Assembly (NCBI GenBank): GCA_018897395.1
Contig: JAHIKV010000188.1
Coordinates: 1-47,911 of the forward strand
Direction: 5' to 3'
DNA length: 47,911 bases
Source of the DNA: Planctomycetota bacterium
Lineage (GTDB): Bacteria > Planctomycetota > Planctomycetia > Pirellulales > Thermoguttaceae
In this document: positions 35,458-44,793 of the stretch, piece by piece
Numbering within the stretch: the stretch's first letter is position 1
How the letters are laid out: every line of letters starts with the position of its first letter
Program-made: the position numbers and the translations under genes
Notes under the pieces: generated by a model
What the model was told of the DNA's origin: nothing
Databases searched by the model: none
The model's input: the letters and a program-made list of their open reading frames with translations, nothing else

Positions 35458-35996
35458 AGCAGCCGGCGGGGGTTGTCCGAAAGGACCCGCCGTATCTCGT
35501 CATCCGAAAGCCCCACCTTCTCGCGAAGCAACGCAGCCATCCGCGGCATCGTGACCGTCGAGCCGACAAAATGCAAACGGTCGGCGGAACGGGCGACCAG
35601 GTCTTCGCCGATCCGGACGGTTTGCGACCCGACGGCGTAGCGTCCCGGCCCGCAGCCCGCCGCGGAAATGGCGTCGGTCACGGCGACCGACCGCTCGAAT
35701 CCGACCAATCGCAGGTAGTTGCCCAGGGCCGGAAAGGGAACGTGGACGCCGTCGGCGATGAAGCAGCTTGTCAACCGGTCGCGCAGGCTCAAAACGCGTT
35801 GGATGATATTGTCGTGGCGGTGCAGCATCGTCGGGCAACCGTTGCCCAGATGTGTGAACGCCGACAGCCCCGCGTCGATCGCCGCGCGGAGCTGGTCGGC
35901 GCGGCGAAAATCCTCCTCCGTCACGTCGTCTTGGTTGAAGTCCACGCCCGCGTAGCCGTTTACTTGCAGATCAATATATTCGAGTTGTGTGGTCAT
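35346..35996 (-). pseudogene. nagA: N-acetylglucosamine-6-phosphate deacetylase with large internal deletion
   Basis: The N-terminus reads YIDLQVNGYAGVDFNQDD, then within 20 residues jumps to LRAAIDAGLSAFTHLGNGCP, ADGVHVPFPALGNYLR and VTDAISAAGCGPGRY. In family members about 140 residues separate these parts, including the metal-binding Glu of the EGPF motif and a later His. Those are missing here while the frame stays open (216 residues against about 300-380). The remaining His in THLGNG, the His in DGVHVP and the Asp in VTDA are kept. NagA removes acetate from GlcNAc-6-phosphate; this version lacks a complete metal site and is probably inactive. The last 35 residues run antisense through the convergent gene. 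It lies 25 bases after nagB. Confidence 0.75.
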
Positions 35997-36021
35997 GTCA
36001 GATGTTGTTCTCGGTGATTAA

Positions 36022-36759
36022 TCAACGCTTGGCAAGCAACTCCGCCGCGGGCGGATCGACGTAGAACATGGCCTGCGGATGTTGTTGGAGAATCGAGGCG
36101 GGCAGTTGCGGCGTGACCGGCCCCTCGACGGCCGCCCGCAACGCCTCTGCCTTGCGCCGGTCGGGAACGGTGCAAACGATGGTCCGCGATTTCATGATCT
36201 GCCGGACGGACATGCTGATCGCCCGGCGCGGCACGTCGTCCAGTGTGGGAAACCATCCCTCGCCGAGTTGTTGGCGGCGGCAGGCCTCGTCCAGATCGAC
36301 CACGATGTAGGGCCGATCGGTCTGAAAATCGGCCGGCGGATCGTTGAACGCGAGATGACCGTTCTCGCCGACGCCGACCAGCGCCGTGTCGATCGGCGCG
36401 GCGGCGATCAGTTCGCCGACTCTGCGGCACTCGCTTTCCGCGTCGGCCTCGCCGTCGATGTAGTGAAACTCTCCGATCGGCACGCGATCGACCAGCCGCT
36501 CCTTGAGATAGCGGCGGAACGAGGCGGGATGCGTCATCGGCAGGCCGAGATATTCGTCCAGGTGGAAGCCGACGACTTTCGGCCAGTCGATATCCTTGGC
36601 CTCGACCAGGGCCGAAAGCACCTCGAACTGCGAGGCCCCGGTGGCGACGATGATGTTGGCCCGGCCGCGGTCGTGAATGGCCAGCCGAATCCGCTCCGCC
36701 GCGTCGGCCGCGGCCCGCCGTCCCATCTCCTTTGCGTCCCGGCAAATCGTGATGTTCAT
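36022..36759 (-). CDS. nagB: Glucosamine-6-phosphate deaminase
   Basis: The 245-residue protein starts MNITICRDAKEM with GGAG 8 bases upstream; an extended frame to 36954 is not used. Key motifs are NIIVATGASQFEVLSAL, VVGFHLDEYLGLPMTHPASF with the catalytic Asp, and ALVGVGENGHLAFNDPPADF with the ring-opening His. NagB converts glucosamine-6-phosphate to fructose-6-phosphate and ammonia, and is expected to work after NagA, encoded just downstream. It may also serve other amino-sugar routes if NagA is lost. Confidence 0.95.
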   Translation of the reverse strand: MNITICRDAKEMGRRAAADAAERIRLAIHDRGRANIIVATGASQFEVLSALVEAKDIDWPKVVGFHLDEYLGLPMTHPASFRRYLKERLVDRVPIGEFHYIDGEADAESECRRVGELIAAAPIDTALVGVGENGHLAFNDPPADFQTDRPYIVVDLDEACRRQQLGEGWFPTLDDVPRRAISMSVRQIMKSRTIVCTVPDRRKAEALRAAVEGPVTPQLPASILQQHPQAMFYVDPPAAELLAKR

Positions 36760-36863
36760 CAAGTCGGCTCCATTATCCGTCGAAAACGTCAAACTGGAAT
36801 TATCTCCGATGCCGGGGGGATTTTCAAGCCGGGGCGCCAGCACATTGTTGCACGAGGATTTGC

Positions 36864-36900
36864 GGGTGGCACGCCCTGAGGTACGAAGGGCGTGCCACCC
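36864..36900. repeat. Perfect short inverted repeat upstream of nagB
   Basis: GGGTGGCACGCCCT (36864-36877) and AGGGCGTGCCACCC (36887-36900) are exact reverse complements around a 9-base loop. A stem of this kind could end transcripts of the upstream dehydratase gene, but no T-run is present. Confidence 0.85.
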
Positions 36901-36935
36901 AAATGATAAAATCGGTGCGGCGGCTTGGCGGCCGT

Positions 36936-38828
36936 TCAGGCGGCGGCGCGGCACGGCAACGCATCGCCGTGTCCTTCTCGATGATATCCGCAGACGATCT
37001 CCTGCAGCAGTTCGACGATTTTTTCCGGTTCCGCGCGGGCCATGCGCTCCAACTCGTCGATCGCGCCGTCCAGGTCGCCGACGGCAGGCGGCTTGTGATC
37101 GGCCACGATGATCTTCGGATGGGAGGTGGGCAACAATTGCTCGCCGGGTACGTGCAACTCCTCATACAGTTTTTCGCCGGGGCGGAGGCCGACGAATTCG
37201 ATGTCCACGTCCTCTCCCACGCGCAACCCGGACAGCCGGATCATGTCCAAGGCCAGGTCGACGATCCGCACCGGCTGGCCCATGTCCAACAGCAGAATCT
37301 GTCCGCTTTGGCCGATGGCGCCGGCCTGGATCACCAATCGCGAGGCTTCGGGAATGGTCATGAAGTAGCGGTGGATTTCGGGGTCGGTGACGGTGACCGG
37401 TCCGCCCGCGGCGATTTGCTGGCGGAACAGCGGCACCACGCTGCCGGCCGAATCCAGCACGTTTCCGAACCGCACGGTGACGAACTTGCACGACGAGCGG
37501 CCGGCCATCGACTGGACGTAGAGTTCGGCGACCCGTTTACAGGCGCCCATCACGCTTGTCGGGTTGACGGCCTTGTCGGTCGAGATCATCACCAGCGATT
37601 CGACGTGGAAATCGCGGGCGAGGTCGGCCAACTGCCGCGTGGCTTTCACGATGTTGTTGACCGCTTCCTGCGGATGATTTTCCATCAGGGGAACGTGTTT
37701 GTAGGCGGCGGCGTGGAAGATCACGTGCGGCCGGTATTGCATCATGATTCGGCGCATGCGGTGCGCGTCGAGCACGTCGGCGAGGCAAACGTCGATCTGC
37801 TTCCCCTCGGCCATCGCTTGCAATTCACGTTCCAGGAAGAATTGCCCCGTCTCCGAGCGATCGACCATTACGATCCGTTGGGGAGAGAATTGCAGCAGTT
37901 GGCGGCAGATTTCCGAGCCGATGCTGCCGGCGCTGCCGGTGACCAGGATCACGCGCCCGTCGATCCAGTCGCGGATGTCCTCGATGTCCAACCGGACCGG
38001 CTCGCGTTGCAGCAGGTCTTCTATCGAGACCGGCCGGGGCTGGACGGTCACGGTCCCTTCGATCAACTGCCGGTAGTTGGGCAAGACGCGGATTTCGCAG
38101 CCGTAATCGCGGACCTCCTCGACCAGCTTGCGGAGCCGCATGCCGGCGAGTTCACCCTGCATGACCAGAATCTGTTGTATCCCGTGGCGATCGACGAGTT
38201 GCCGCGCGTGGCCGCAGTCGCCGACGACCGGAACGCCCTCGATGTGGGTTCCCGACAGATTCCGGCTGTCGTCGATGAAACCGACGACGTGATAGTTCGG
38301 CCGGTCGATGCGGCGGATCATCCGCAACACCGACGCCCCCATGTCTCCGGCCCCGGCGATCAGCACCCGCACCCGGTTGGTCGTGGAAAAGAACGGCCAT
38401 CTCGTTTCGCGCACTCCCCGCAGCAGCGAACGCGCCCCGCCCAGCGCGACGATCGTCGCGCCCCAGTCCAACAAGAACACGCTTCGTGGTATGGTGGGCC
38501 AAGGGGCCAGCAGATATTGGATCATGGCCACGGTCAACAGGCCGGCGGTGGTCGCCCGCAGCAGGACCAGCAAATCGTAAAACGTGACCGAGCGACTCCA
38601 ACCCCGACACGCCCTCATGCCCACGAACCAGAGGAGTTTTGCCAGCACCACCCATCCGACGGTTGCTTGGAAGCGGGCCAGTTCGTTTTCGCCCAATTGG
38701 CCCTCGAATCGGAGCCAATAGCTCAAGAAATAGATGCCGACAAAACACGGCAGAAGCGACACCTCGGTAAGCAGGTGGAGGTGCTGGCGCCAATAGACGC
38801 TCTTCGGACGGTTACAGTCCTTGTTCAT
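36936..38828 (-). CDS. Membrane-bound UDP-sugar 4,6-dehydratase (PglF/WbpM/CapD type)
   Basis: The 630-residue protein begins with four membrane helices (LTEVSLLPCFVGIYFLSYWL and others within residues 1-140). A CoA-binding-like Rossmann domain follows (VLIAGAGDMGASVLRMI), then an SDR domain with NAD site VILVTGSAGSIGSEICRQLL and HAAAYKHVPLMENHPQEAV. The active-site segment is SLVMISTDKAVNPTSVMGAC, using an STDK arrangement in place of the usual SYK. These enzymes convert UDP-GlcNAc to a 4-keto-6-deoxy sugar for capsule or glycan synthesis. It shares strand and direction with the tyrosine-kinase gene 18 bases upstream. Confidence 0.95.
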   Translation of the reverse strand: MNKDCNRPKSVYWRQHLHLLTEVSLLPCFVGIYFLSYWLRFEGQLGENELARFQATVGWVVLAKLLWFVGMRACRGWSRSVTFYDLLVLLRATTAGLLTVAMIQYLLAPWPTIPRSVFLLDWGATIVALGGARSLLRGVRETRWPFFSTTNRVRVLIAGAGDMGASVLRMIRRIDRPNYHVVGFIDDSRNLSGTHIEGVPVVGDCGHARQLVDRHGIQQILVMQGELAGMRLRKLVEEVRDYGCEIRVLPNYRQLIEGTVTVQPRPVSIEDLLQREPVRLDIEDIRDWIDGRVILVTGSAGSIGSEICRQLLQFSPQRIVMVDRSETGQFFLERELQAMAEGKQIDVCLADVLDAHRMRRIMMQYRPHVIFHAAAYKHVPLMENHPQEAVNNIVKATRQLADLARDFHVESLVMISTDKAVNPTSVMGACKRVAELYVQSMAGRSSCKFVTVRFGNVLDSAGSVVPLFRQQIAAGGPVTVTDPEIHRYFMTIPEASRLVIQAGAIGQSGQILLLDMGQPVRIVDLALDMIRLSGLRVGEDVDIEFVGLRPGEKLYEELHVPGEQLLPTSHPKIIVADHKPPAVGDLDGAIDELERMARAEPEKIVELLQEIVCGYHREGHGDALPCRAAA

Positions 38829-38846
38829 GGTTTGCCCCGTTTGTTC

Positions 38847-41213
38847 TCAGGCCACGCGTCTCGGGACGAGGAGGGCCTGCGAATCCTCGTCGTCGCCTCG
38901 GTCTTGCCCTGTTTCGTCCGGATAGGGCAGGCACTCTTCCCCGGTCATGCTTTCCGGCGATTCTTCATTGCCGTATTCCTCGTGATATTCGTAGCCGGAA
39001 CCATAACCGTAACCGTAACTGTGATAGCCGTAGTAGTTTTGGTCGTTTTCGTCGCCGGTTCGGTTGGCTATCAATCCCAGCAACGGAATCTTCATCAGAT
39101 TGAGCCGTTCGACGACGCGGGTGACCAAGCGGCGACGGTTCTTCGCCGGCTGCACGACCAGTACCACTCCATCGACCAACCGGCCGATAATCGCCGTGTC
39201 GGTGGTTGCCAAGGTGGGCGGGCTGTCGATCAGGATTTTGTCGTAGACGGTCTCCGCCCAGGCCAGCAACTGCGAGAACCGCGGGCTGCCGAGCAGTTCC
39301 GCCGGATCGGTCGGCCGCGGGCCGGAGGGCAGGATGTCGAGACCATCGATGCCGGAACTGCGGACGTGGAGTTTTGCCATTTGCCCAATGTCGTGTTCCG
39401 AGCGGAGGATTTCGCTCAGGCCGTGCGGTCCGCGCATGTCCATCAGATTCGTCAAACCGGGCCGCCGCAGGTCGGCGTCGATCAACAACGTTCGCTTGTC
39501 GGCTTGGGCGTAGCAGACGGCCAGGTTGGCCAAGACGGTTGTCTTTCCGTCGCCCGGCTCGGCGCTGGTGACGACGATTTGCCGGACGTCGGTGTGGGTC
39601 AAGCTGAGCGCGGTCCGTAGCGTGCGGAAGGGTTCGCTGGCCGCCGAGGTGGGAGCGGCGTGCACGACCAGCGCCCGCGGCCCGACGCTTTCCGGCGCCT
39701 CCAACCGATGGACCATCGTCAACAGCGGCAGCCCCAGCCGGCTTTGCATCTCCTCGATCGAACGGAAACGGTCGTCCAAGGAGTCCAGCAGCGTCACCAG
39801 TCCCAAGGAGACGCCGAGGCCGCCCAAGACCGTCAGCACGGCAACCATGCCGAGCCGCGGCGAGACCGGCCTGTTCGTCGCTTTTGGTTCCTCGATCACC
39901 GCCACGCGCACGTCCTGTCCGTTCTGCTTAAGATCGAGCGAGGCAATCTGGTTCAGCAGCACGTCGTTCATGTCGCTTAGCCGCTTCACGTCGCGTTCGA
40001 GTATCTCGATCTGCGCCAGTTGGCCGCTGAGGTTGATGGCCTCGGCGCGGGTATCCTCGAAGCGGGCATTGAGTATCTCTTCTTCCTTCCGCGATTTGTC
40101 CAGCTTCTGGCGGACCATCCGCACGATCCACGGCCCCAACCGGCTCTGGCCGAGTTCGGCGACGCGCTGGTTGATGCGCTCCTGCGTGGAGGCGAGATAC
40201 TGCTCGGTCATGCGGACCCTCTCGACCAGCGCAACGACCTCGGGGTGTTTTGGCCCGAGATTCTGTTGGATCGTCAGCAGCTCGGAGCGGTCGGCCAGCA
40301 GGTTCTGCTCCATGCTGGCTTGGGCGTATGAGTCCCGGCTTCCCAGACCAAGGCTGCTGAGCAACATCTCGCGGCCGACGGCGTCGCCGACGGACATCAG
40401 GTATTGCCCGAGGTCCTCGCCGTTTTGGACCGCCGTCTGGATCGTTGCCAGCAGAGCCTCTTGTTCCACCCGCTTCTTCTGCACGGCGATCAAGGCGTCG
40501 TTGAAAAAGACCGCCCGTTGCACCATCGGGTGCAGCGTCTTGCCGTCGGAGCGGAAGCCCATGTCGGCGAAATGGCGTCGGGCATCCAGCAACTCCTGCT
40601 GCTTGCGGCCGAGCTTCGCGGCCAATTCCTCCCGTTCCTGGGTCAACATCCGGCTCAGTTCGCTGGCCGTCCCCCGGTGCATGCGCTCCATGAAGTCGAG
40701 GTACGACTGGACGACGGCGCGGACCACGTTGGCCGCCACCCGCGGATCCTTGGAGCGATAACTCACCTCCAAAATGCTTGTGGATCGGATCGCCCTGGCG
40801 TTAATCTCCTTTTGCAAATAGGTGGTCCAATATTCCCGGGGCAGATTGGCCAGGTCGATCAGGTCGGCGGGGGACAGACTCTTCAGGGCGCCCTCGATCA
40901 CCACGGCGCTGCGGATCATGTTCTCGAAGGTGGGCATCGCGTTCTGCCGCAACGATTCCTCGTTGGTGATTGACGTGTCGAGCCGGTCGGGCCGGGTCTG
41001 CGTGATCAGCAGGGCGGCTTTCGACGAGTAGAGGCGCGTGGCGGTGGCGTAATATAGCCCGCCCAACAGCACCGCCGCCGCCATCACGGCCACGACCAGG
41101 TTCTTGCGGTAGCGAACCGCCAATACCAGCCGCAACATGGAATGCACGAACTGGACATTGGGGCGATCCTCGATTTCAGACTCGACGGACTGCGATACTG
41201 TTGGTTGTTCCAT
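38847..41213 (-). CDS. Wzc-like polysaccharide co-polymerase and BY-type tyrosine kinase
   Basis: The 788-residue protein has a Wzz domain with membrane helices near residues 38-60 and 450-475 and a periplasmic coiled coil in between. The cytoplasmic kinase has Walker A SAEPGDGKTTVLANLA, Walker A' LLIDADLRRPG and Walker B ILIDSPP. Before the end a tyrosine-rich cluster (YYGYHSYGYGYGSGYEYHEE) provides autophosphorylation sites. It controls chain length and export of a surface polysaccharide through its phosphorylation cycle. The adjacent dehydratase gene supports a polysaccharide locus; the rest of that locus (glycosyltransferases, flippase) is not in the window. Confidence 0.95.
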   Translation of the reverse strand: MEQPTVSQSVESEIEDRPNVQFVHSMLRLVLAVRYRKNLVVAVMAAAVLLGGLYYATATRLYSSKAALLITQTRPDRLDTSITNEESLRQNAMPTFENMIRSAVVIEGALKSLSPADLIDLANLPREYWTTYLQKEINARAIRSTSILEVSYRSKDPRVAANVVRAVVQSYLDFMERMHRGTASELSRMLTQEREELAAKLGRKQQELLDARRHFADMGFRSDGKTLHPMVQRAVFFNDALIAVQKKRVEQEALLATIQTAVQNGEDLGQYLMSVGDAVGREMLLSSLGLGSRDSYAQASMEQNLLADRSELLTIQQNLGPKHPEVVALVERVRMTEQYLASTQERINQRVAELGQSRLGPWIVRMVRQKLDKSRKEEEILNARFEDTRAEAINLSGQLAQIEILERDVKRLSDMNDVLLNQIASLDLKQNGQDVRVAVIEEPKATNRPVSPRLGMVAVLTVLGGLGVSLGLVTLLDSLDDRFRSIEEMQSRLGLPLLTMVHRLEAPESVGPRALVVHAAPTSAASEPFRTLRTALSLTHTDVRQIVVTSAEPGDGKTTVLANLAVCYAQADKRTLLIDADLRRPGLTNLMDMRGPHGLSEILRSEHDIGQMAKLHVRSSGIDGLDILPSGPRPTDPAELLGSPRFSQLLAWAETVYDKILIDSPPTLATTDTAIIGRLVDGVVLVVQPAKNRRRLVTRVVERLNLMKIPLLGLIANRTGDENDQNYYGYHSYGYGYGSGYEYHEEYGNEESPESMTGEECLPYPDETGQDRGDDEDSQALLVPRRVA

Positions 41214-41443
41214 GCTCGAATCAAGCGTCAGAGAAGTAGAACTAGATAGATCAGCAATGATTTACTCGGGCGCGGCGTCTTCCGCGCCAGCGACCCCTCA
41301 CGATTAGGAGGGGGCGGAGAATACCGAAGGATGGCCGCCGCCGTCAATGGCAGAAGGGGCGCCGAAGTAGCCCGCCGTTAAAGCGGGCAGGACGGGAAGA
41401 ATAGGAATAGCGGCTTGATGGGACACCGTCGCCGAACCCTTGG

Positions 41444-43210
41444 CTACATCGAAACCGTGTGATGGGACTGGATGAAGCGGATCGGCCGCGGCTTGGGCTG
41501 GTTGGGAAGATTGGCCATTCCGGTTTGCGGCAGGACCACGCCGAAAACCAACAGCCGGCTGTCCTGCGAAGGAGCCAGGGAGTTTTGGTCGATGGGCACC
41601 AAGAGCAAGTCCGAGACACCCGACACATGGATGATGATACCGGAGATTTTCCCCGAGTCGTCTGTTGCGGTACCCATTACCGTGCCCACGAATACGGCGC
41701 CGTGTCCCGGCGTGATCTTCTCTTTGGCGTGCCGATTGATCGCGCCGACGTGTTCATCGGACCAGGGGACTTGCTTCATCCGTGCAAAAAGTTGATCTAC
41801 GAGGTCGGACAGTTCAAAGGGGATGTCATTATTGTTGGGATCCTTGCAGGCGGTCATCATCAGGGCCAGGTCCGCCATGACGGCATAGTCTTCCTGGTTG
41901 GCGGGTTGCCAGCCGAAGGCCGCGGCGGCATCGAACAACTGTTGCAGTTTTTCCTTCGATACGACGATTTCCCGCGGCTTGTCCGGCATGGGACTAGAGT
42001 TGGGCCGTTGAGGCGGCTTAAGCTCCGAGGGCTGCTCGAGGGGCGTCACTTCTCCGGAAGACCGGTCCGCCAGCGCCTTGAGATATTTGACGTGGCTGGC
42101 GAAGCCGAATCGTGCGTCAAGGTTTGCAAACGTGTTGACGCCGATCACGCGGCAGTTCTCGTCCAACAGGGGTCCGCCGCTGTTGCCCTGCGAAACCGTG
42201 GCGTCGGTCTGAATCCACAATTGATCGGCCGGCGCGTTGAGTTTGGAAAGGACGTTGCTGCTGTCCGGTTGTTGGGCCGCGAACTCCGCGGTGGTCAATA
42301 CGCGGCTCACAATGCCCTCGACAAGCGAGAACTCGTTGTTCAGCGGGTGGCCGTAGGCGTAAACCCGCGTGCCGACCTTGGGCAGGTCCCGATAGCCGAT
42401 GTCGAGGAGCAGCGAATCCGACGGCAGTTCCTTGAGCTTCACAATGGCCAAATCCCGCTCGGGCGCCAGGGCGATTATCCCTTCGATTTCGATTTTCCGG
42501 CCGCTGTTCAATTTTACCCGAGCGGCCGTCGAGGCCATCGAGGCGACGTGGTGGTTCGTGGCGACCCAGCCGCGCGAGTCGATCAGAAAACCGGCGCCCG
42601 TTATCATGCTGCCGTTGGGAAGAGGCATCTCGAACTTGACGATGGCGTGGGCGACCTCCTCGAATGTTTTTGCGATCTTCGGCCGCGAGCGGTCGGGAAG
42701 CATGTCGACGGAGTCCGTGACGGGAACCAAACTCGGCGTCGGCGACGGGCGATTAGACGTCCAAGCGGCGGCCGAGGGGCTCGACTCCTCGGACGCGGCG
42801 TTTCCGGCGGCCGGTCTGGGGACCGAGGCAATCGTGGTTGGGGCGGGAACTGTCGAGTCGTGGGAATCGTTTTTCACGAATCCAACCAGCAACAGAATCA
42901 CAACCGCCACGCCGCCGCTGCCCGCCACCCAAACCCAGGGGGGCGGCGCCGACCGTTTCTTGCCGCGCGGTGCGGGCCGAACGGGCGAAAGCGGAGCGCG
43001 GATATTCGTAGGCAACGGCGCTGGAGTCGGAGTTGGCTTCGGGGCCGGAGCCGGCGACTTGGCCGCCGGCCGTTGAGGCTTAATCACTTGCGCGATCTTC
43101 GGAACTTGCACCACCCCGCCGCACTTAGGGCACTTACCCTTCTTGCCGGCGTATTGGTCGGCGACTTTCATCGTCGACCCACACCCAGCGCAGCGGAGGG
43201 AAATCGCCAT
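41444..43210 (-). CDS. Membrane-anchored HtrA/trypsin-like serine protease with zinc-ribbon N-terminus
   Basis: 588 residues from ATG 43210 (MAISLRCAGCG), chosen over a GTG/other start 8 codons upstream. An N-terminal ribbon has cysteines in CAGC and CPKC (C-x2-C pairs), followed by a proline-rich linker and a membrane helix (WVWVAGSGGVAVVILLLVGF, about 92-112). The protease domain keeps its triad: His in GWVATNHHVAS, Asp in ERDLAIVKL and Ser in VSQGNSGGPLLDE. No PDZ domain is evident; the C-terminal 200 residues are of unknown fold. With one helix, the ribbon should be cytoplasmic and the protease periplasmic. Confidence 0.9.
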   Translation of the reverse strand: MAISLRCAGCGSTMKVADQYAGKKGKCPKCGGVVQVPKIAQVIKPQRPAAKSPAPAPKPTPTPAPLPTNIRAPLSPVRPAPRGKKRSAPPPWVWVAGSGGVAVVILLLVGFVKNDSHDSTVPAPTTIASVPRPAAGNAASEESSPSAAAWTSNRPSPTPSLVPVTDSVDMLPDRSRPKIAKTFEEVAHAIVKFEMPLPNGSMITGAGFLIDSRGWVATNHHVASMASTAARVKLNSGRKIEIEGIIALAPERDLAIVKLKELPSDSLLLDIGYRDLPKVGTRVYAYGHPLNNEFSLVEGIVSRVLTTAEFAAQQPDSSNVLSKLNAPADQLWIQTDATVSQGNSGGPLLDENCRVIGVNTFANLDARFGFASHVKYLKALADRSSGEVTPLEQPSELKPPQRPNSSPMPDKPREIVVSKEKLQQLFDAAAAFGWQPANQEDYAVMADLALMMTACKDPNNNDIPFELSDLVDQLFARMKQVPWSDEHVGAINRHAKEKITPGHGAVFVGTVMGTATDDSGKISGIIIHVSGVSDLLLVPIDQNSLAPSQDSRLLVFGVVLPQTGMANLPNQPKPRPIRFIQSHHTVSM

Positions 43211-43475
43211 TGGTCCAACCCTTGCGAAACGCACTCGAAGAATAGAAACCGCCCCCTATCAATAGTGTACCCATTGATGTAAAAAGTTGCCAGCGGAATC
43301 GAGCGAGCGGCCCACCAAAGCGGGTGGGGATTGCGGCGTCAGCGACTGGAGTATCGGCTGCGGAATGGGCGTTTTTCGACCGTAATAAAAATGGGGTCCG
43401 TGCTGAAAACCGAGGTTTCCCGGACGGCGGCAACGGGTGGTAATGCCCCGATAAACTTTTGGGAGGAATCGGAAA

Positions 43476-44654
43476 ATGACGGGAAAAGAACGCATCAACG
43501 CCGCCATTCGACGCGGGCCGCTCGATCGTATCCCGGTAATGTGCCAACTGGCCATCGGCCATTACCTGCTGAACACCGATATTCCACCCGCCGATCTGTG
43601 GTTTACCAGCGAGGGGTTTTCGCGGGCGTTGGTAGAGTTGGCCCGCCGTTACGGTTTCGACGGCGTGTTGATAAATCTTTTAGGTCGAGACCCGCTGTGG
43701 ATGCGCGATGTCGCGCGGATCGAGACGGCCGCCGGCGGCGGACAAACCGTGTTCTTCGCGGGCGGCGAACGCGCCCAGTGCCCCCCCGACGACAACGTGC
43801 AACACGTTCCTTCGAGCGATCGGCGCCGGCCCACGATCGACCGGGTCGATCCCGAGCGGTTCTATTATGACGACCCATACGATTTAGGCGGGTTGAAGTA
43901 TCCGTTTTATTTCGGGCTCGAACCCTACGACGCCGACCCGGACAACTATTGGCCCGACTACGTCTTCCGCACGATCGATCTGGTCAAGGCGGAGGCGGGC
44001 GAAGAACTCTCCATCCACGGCGAAGTCTTTTCGCCTTTCACGCAGCTCATGGAACTGTTCGGCTACCAGGAATCGTTGATGAATCTGATCGACGAACCGG
44101 AGCGTTGCGAGGCGATTTTGGCGGCTTACGCGCGGGGCGCGGCGGACCTCGGGGTCCGGCAAGCGCGGCGCGGCGTGGACGCCGTGTTGATCTCCTCGGC
44201 CTTCGCCGGCGGGGGATTCATTTCGCCCCGACAGTACGAACGGTTCGTCCTGCCTTACGAGGCCGAAGTCGTCGGCCGCGTACACGAGGCCGGCGTGCCG
44301 GTCTACACCCACACCTGCGGCGATATCGGCGACCGCTTGGAACTAATGGCCGACACCGGCATCGACGGCATCGACACGTTGGATCCGCCCCCGTTGGGCA
44401 GCGTCGATCTGGACGACGCCAAGCGGCGCGTCGGCCGGAGGGTGTTTTTCAAGGGAAACATCGACCCGGTGAACACGTTGTTGAAAAAAACGCGCGAGCA
44501 AGTCCGCGCCGACGCCCTTTGGCGGTTGGAGGTCGGAAGCCGCGGCGGCGGATTCATTCTCAGCAGTGCGTGCTCCGTCTCTCCCCGCGTTCCGCCCGAA
44601 AACCTCACCGTGCTGGTGGAAGCGAGCAAGGAGTTCGGAAGCGTCAACGGGTAG
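43476..44654 (+). CDS. Uroporphyrinogen decarboxylase-family protein (MtaA/corrinoid methyltransferase-like)
   Basis: A 392-residue TIM-barrel protein. It opens with MTGKERINAAIRRGPLDRIP, the usual N-terminal of the MtaA/UroD family. VPVYTHTCGDIGDRLELMAD supplies an H-x-C zinc pair, and FILSSACSVSPRVPPENL gives the third, cysteine ligand; this set marks methyl-transferring members rather than haem decarboxylases. GNIDPVNTLL is also characteristic. Members transfer methyl groups between a cobalamin protein and an acceptor thiol. The corrinoid protein and partner are not encoded nearby, so the substrate is open. Confidence 0.87.
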   Translation: MTGKERINAAIRRGPLDRIPVMCQLAIGHYLLNTDIPPADLWFTSEGFSRALVELARRYGFDGVLINLLGRDPLWMRDVARIETAAGGGQTVFFAGGERAQCPPDDNVQHVPSSDRRRPTIDRVDPERFYYDDPYDLGGLKYPFYFGLEPYDADPDNYWPDYVFRTIDLVKAEAGEELSIHGEVFSPFTQLMELFGYQESLMNLIDEPERCEAILAAYARGAADLGVRQARRGVDAVLISSAFAGGGFISPRQYERFVLPYEAEVVGRVHEAGVPVYTHTCGDIGDRLELMADTGIDGIDTLDPPPLGSVDLDDAKRRVGRRVFFKGNIDPVNTLLKKTREQVRADALWRLEVGSRGGGFILSSACSVSPRVPPENLTVLVEASKEFGSVNG

Positions 44655-44685
44655 AGCGGCGGGGTGGCGCCGGCGTCTCGCCGGT

Positions 44686-44731
44686 GCTTCGTTCGGGCAC
44701 CGGCAAAATGCCAGTGCCACCCGAACGAAGC
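44686..44731. repeat. Hairpin repeat after the UroD-family gene
   Basis: GCTTCGTTCGGG (44686-44697) and CCCGAACGAAGC (44720-44731) are exact inverted arms. The inner CACCGGCAAAATGCCAGTG part is a weaker hairpin. It lies between two convergent genes. Confidence 0.85.
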
Positions 44732-44793
44732 AACTCTACATTGGTGGACCACAAGGGCGTTCTCGGTCGCCGTGTGGCCAAACGGCCCGCGAA

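Noticed and set aside
36760..36954. N-terminal extension of nagB
   Set aside because: It crosses the palindrome at 36864-36900 and overlaps the end of the dehydratase gene; MNITICRD with GGAG upstream fits the family start.
36936..39620. Plus-strand frame of 905 codons opposite the dehydratase and tyrosine-kinase genes
   Set aside because: Shadow of two well-supported minus-strand genes; no motif.
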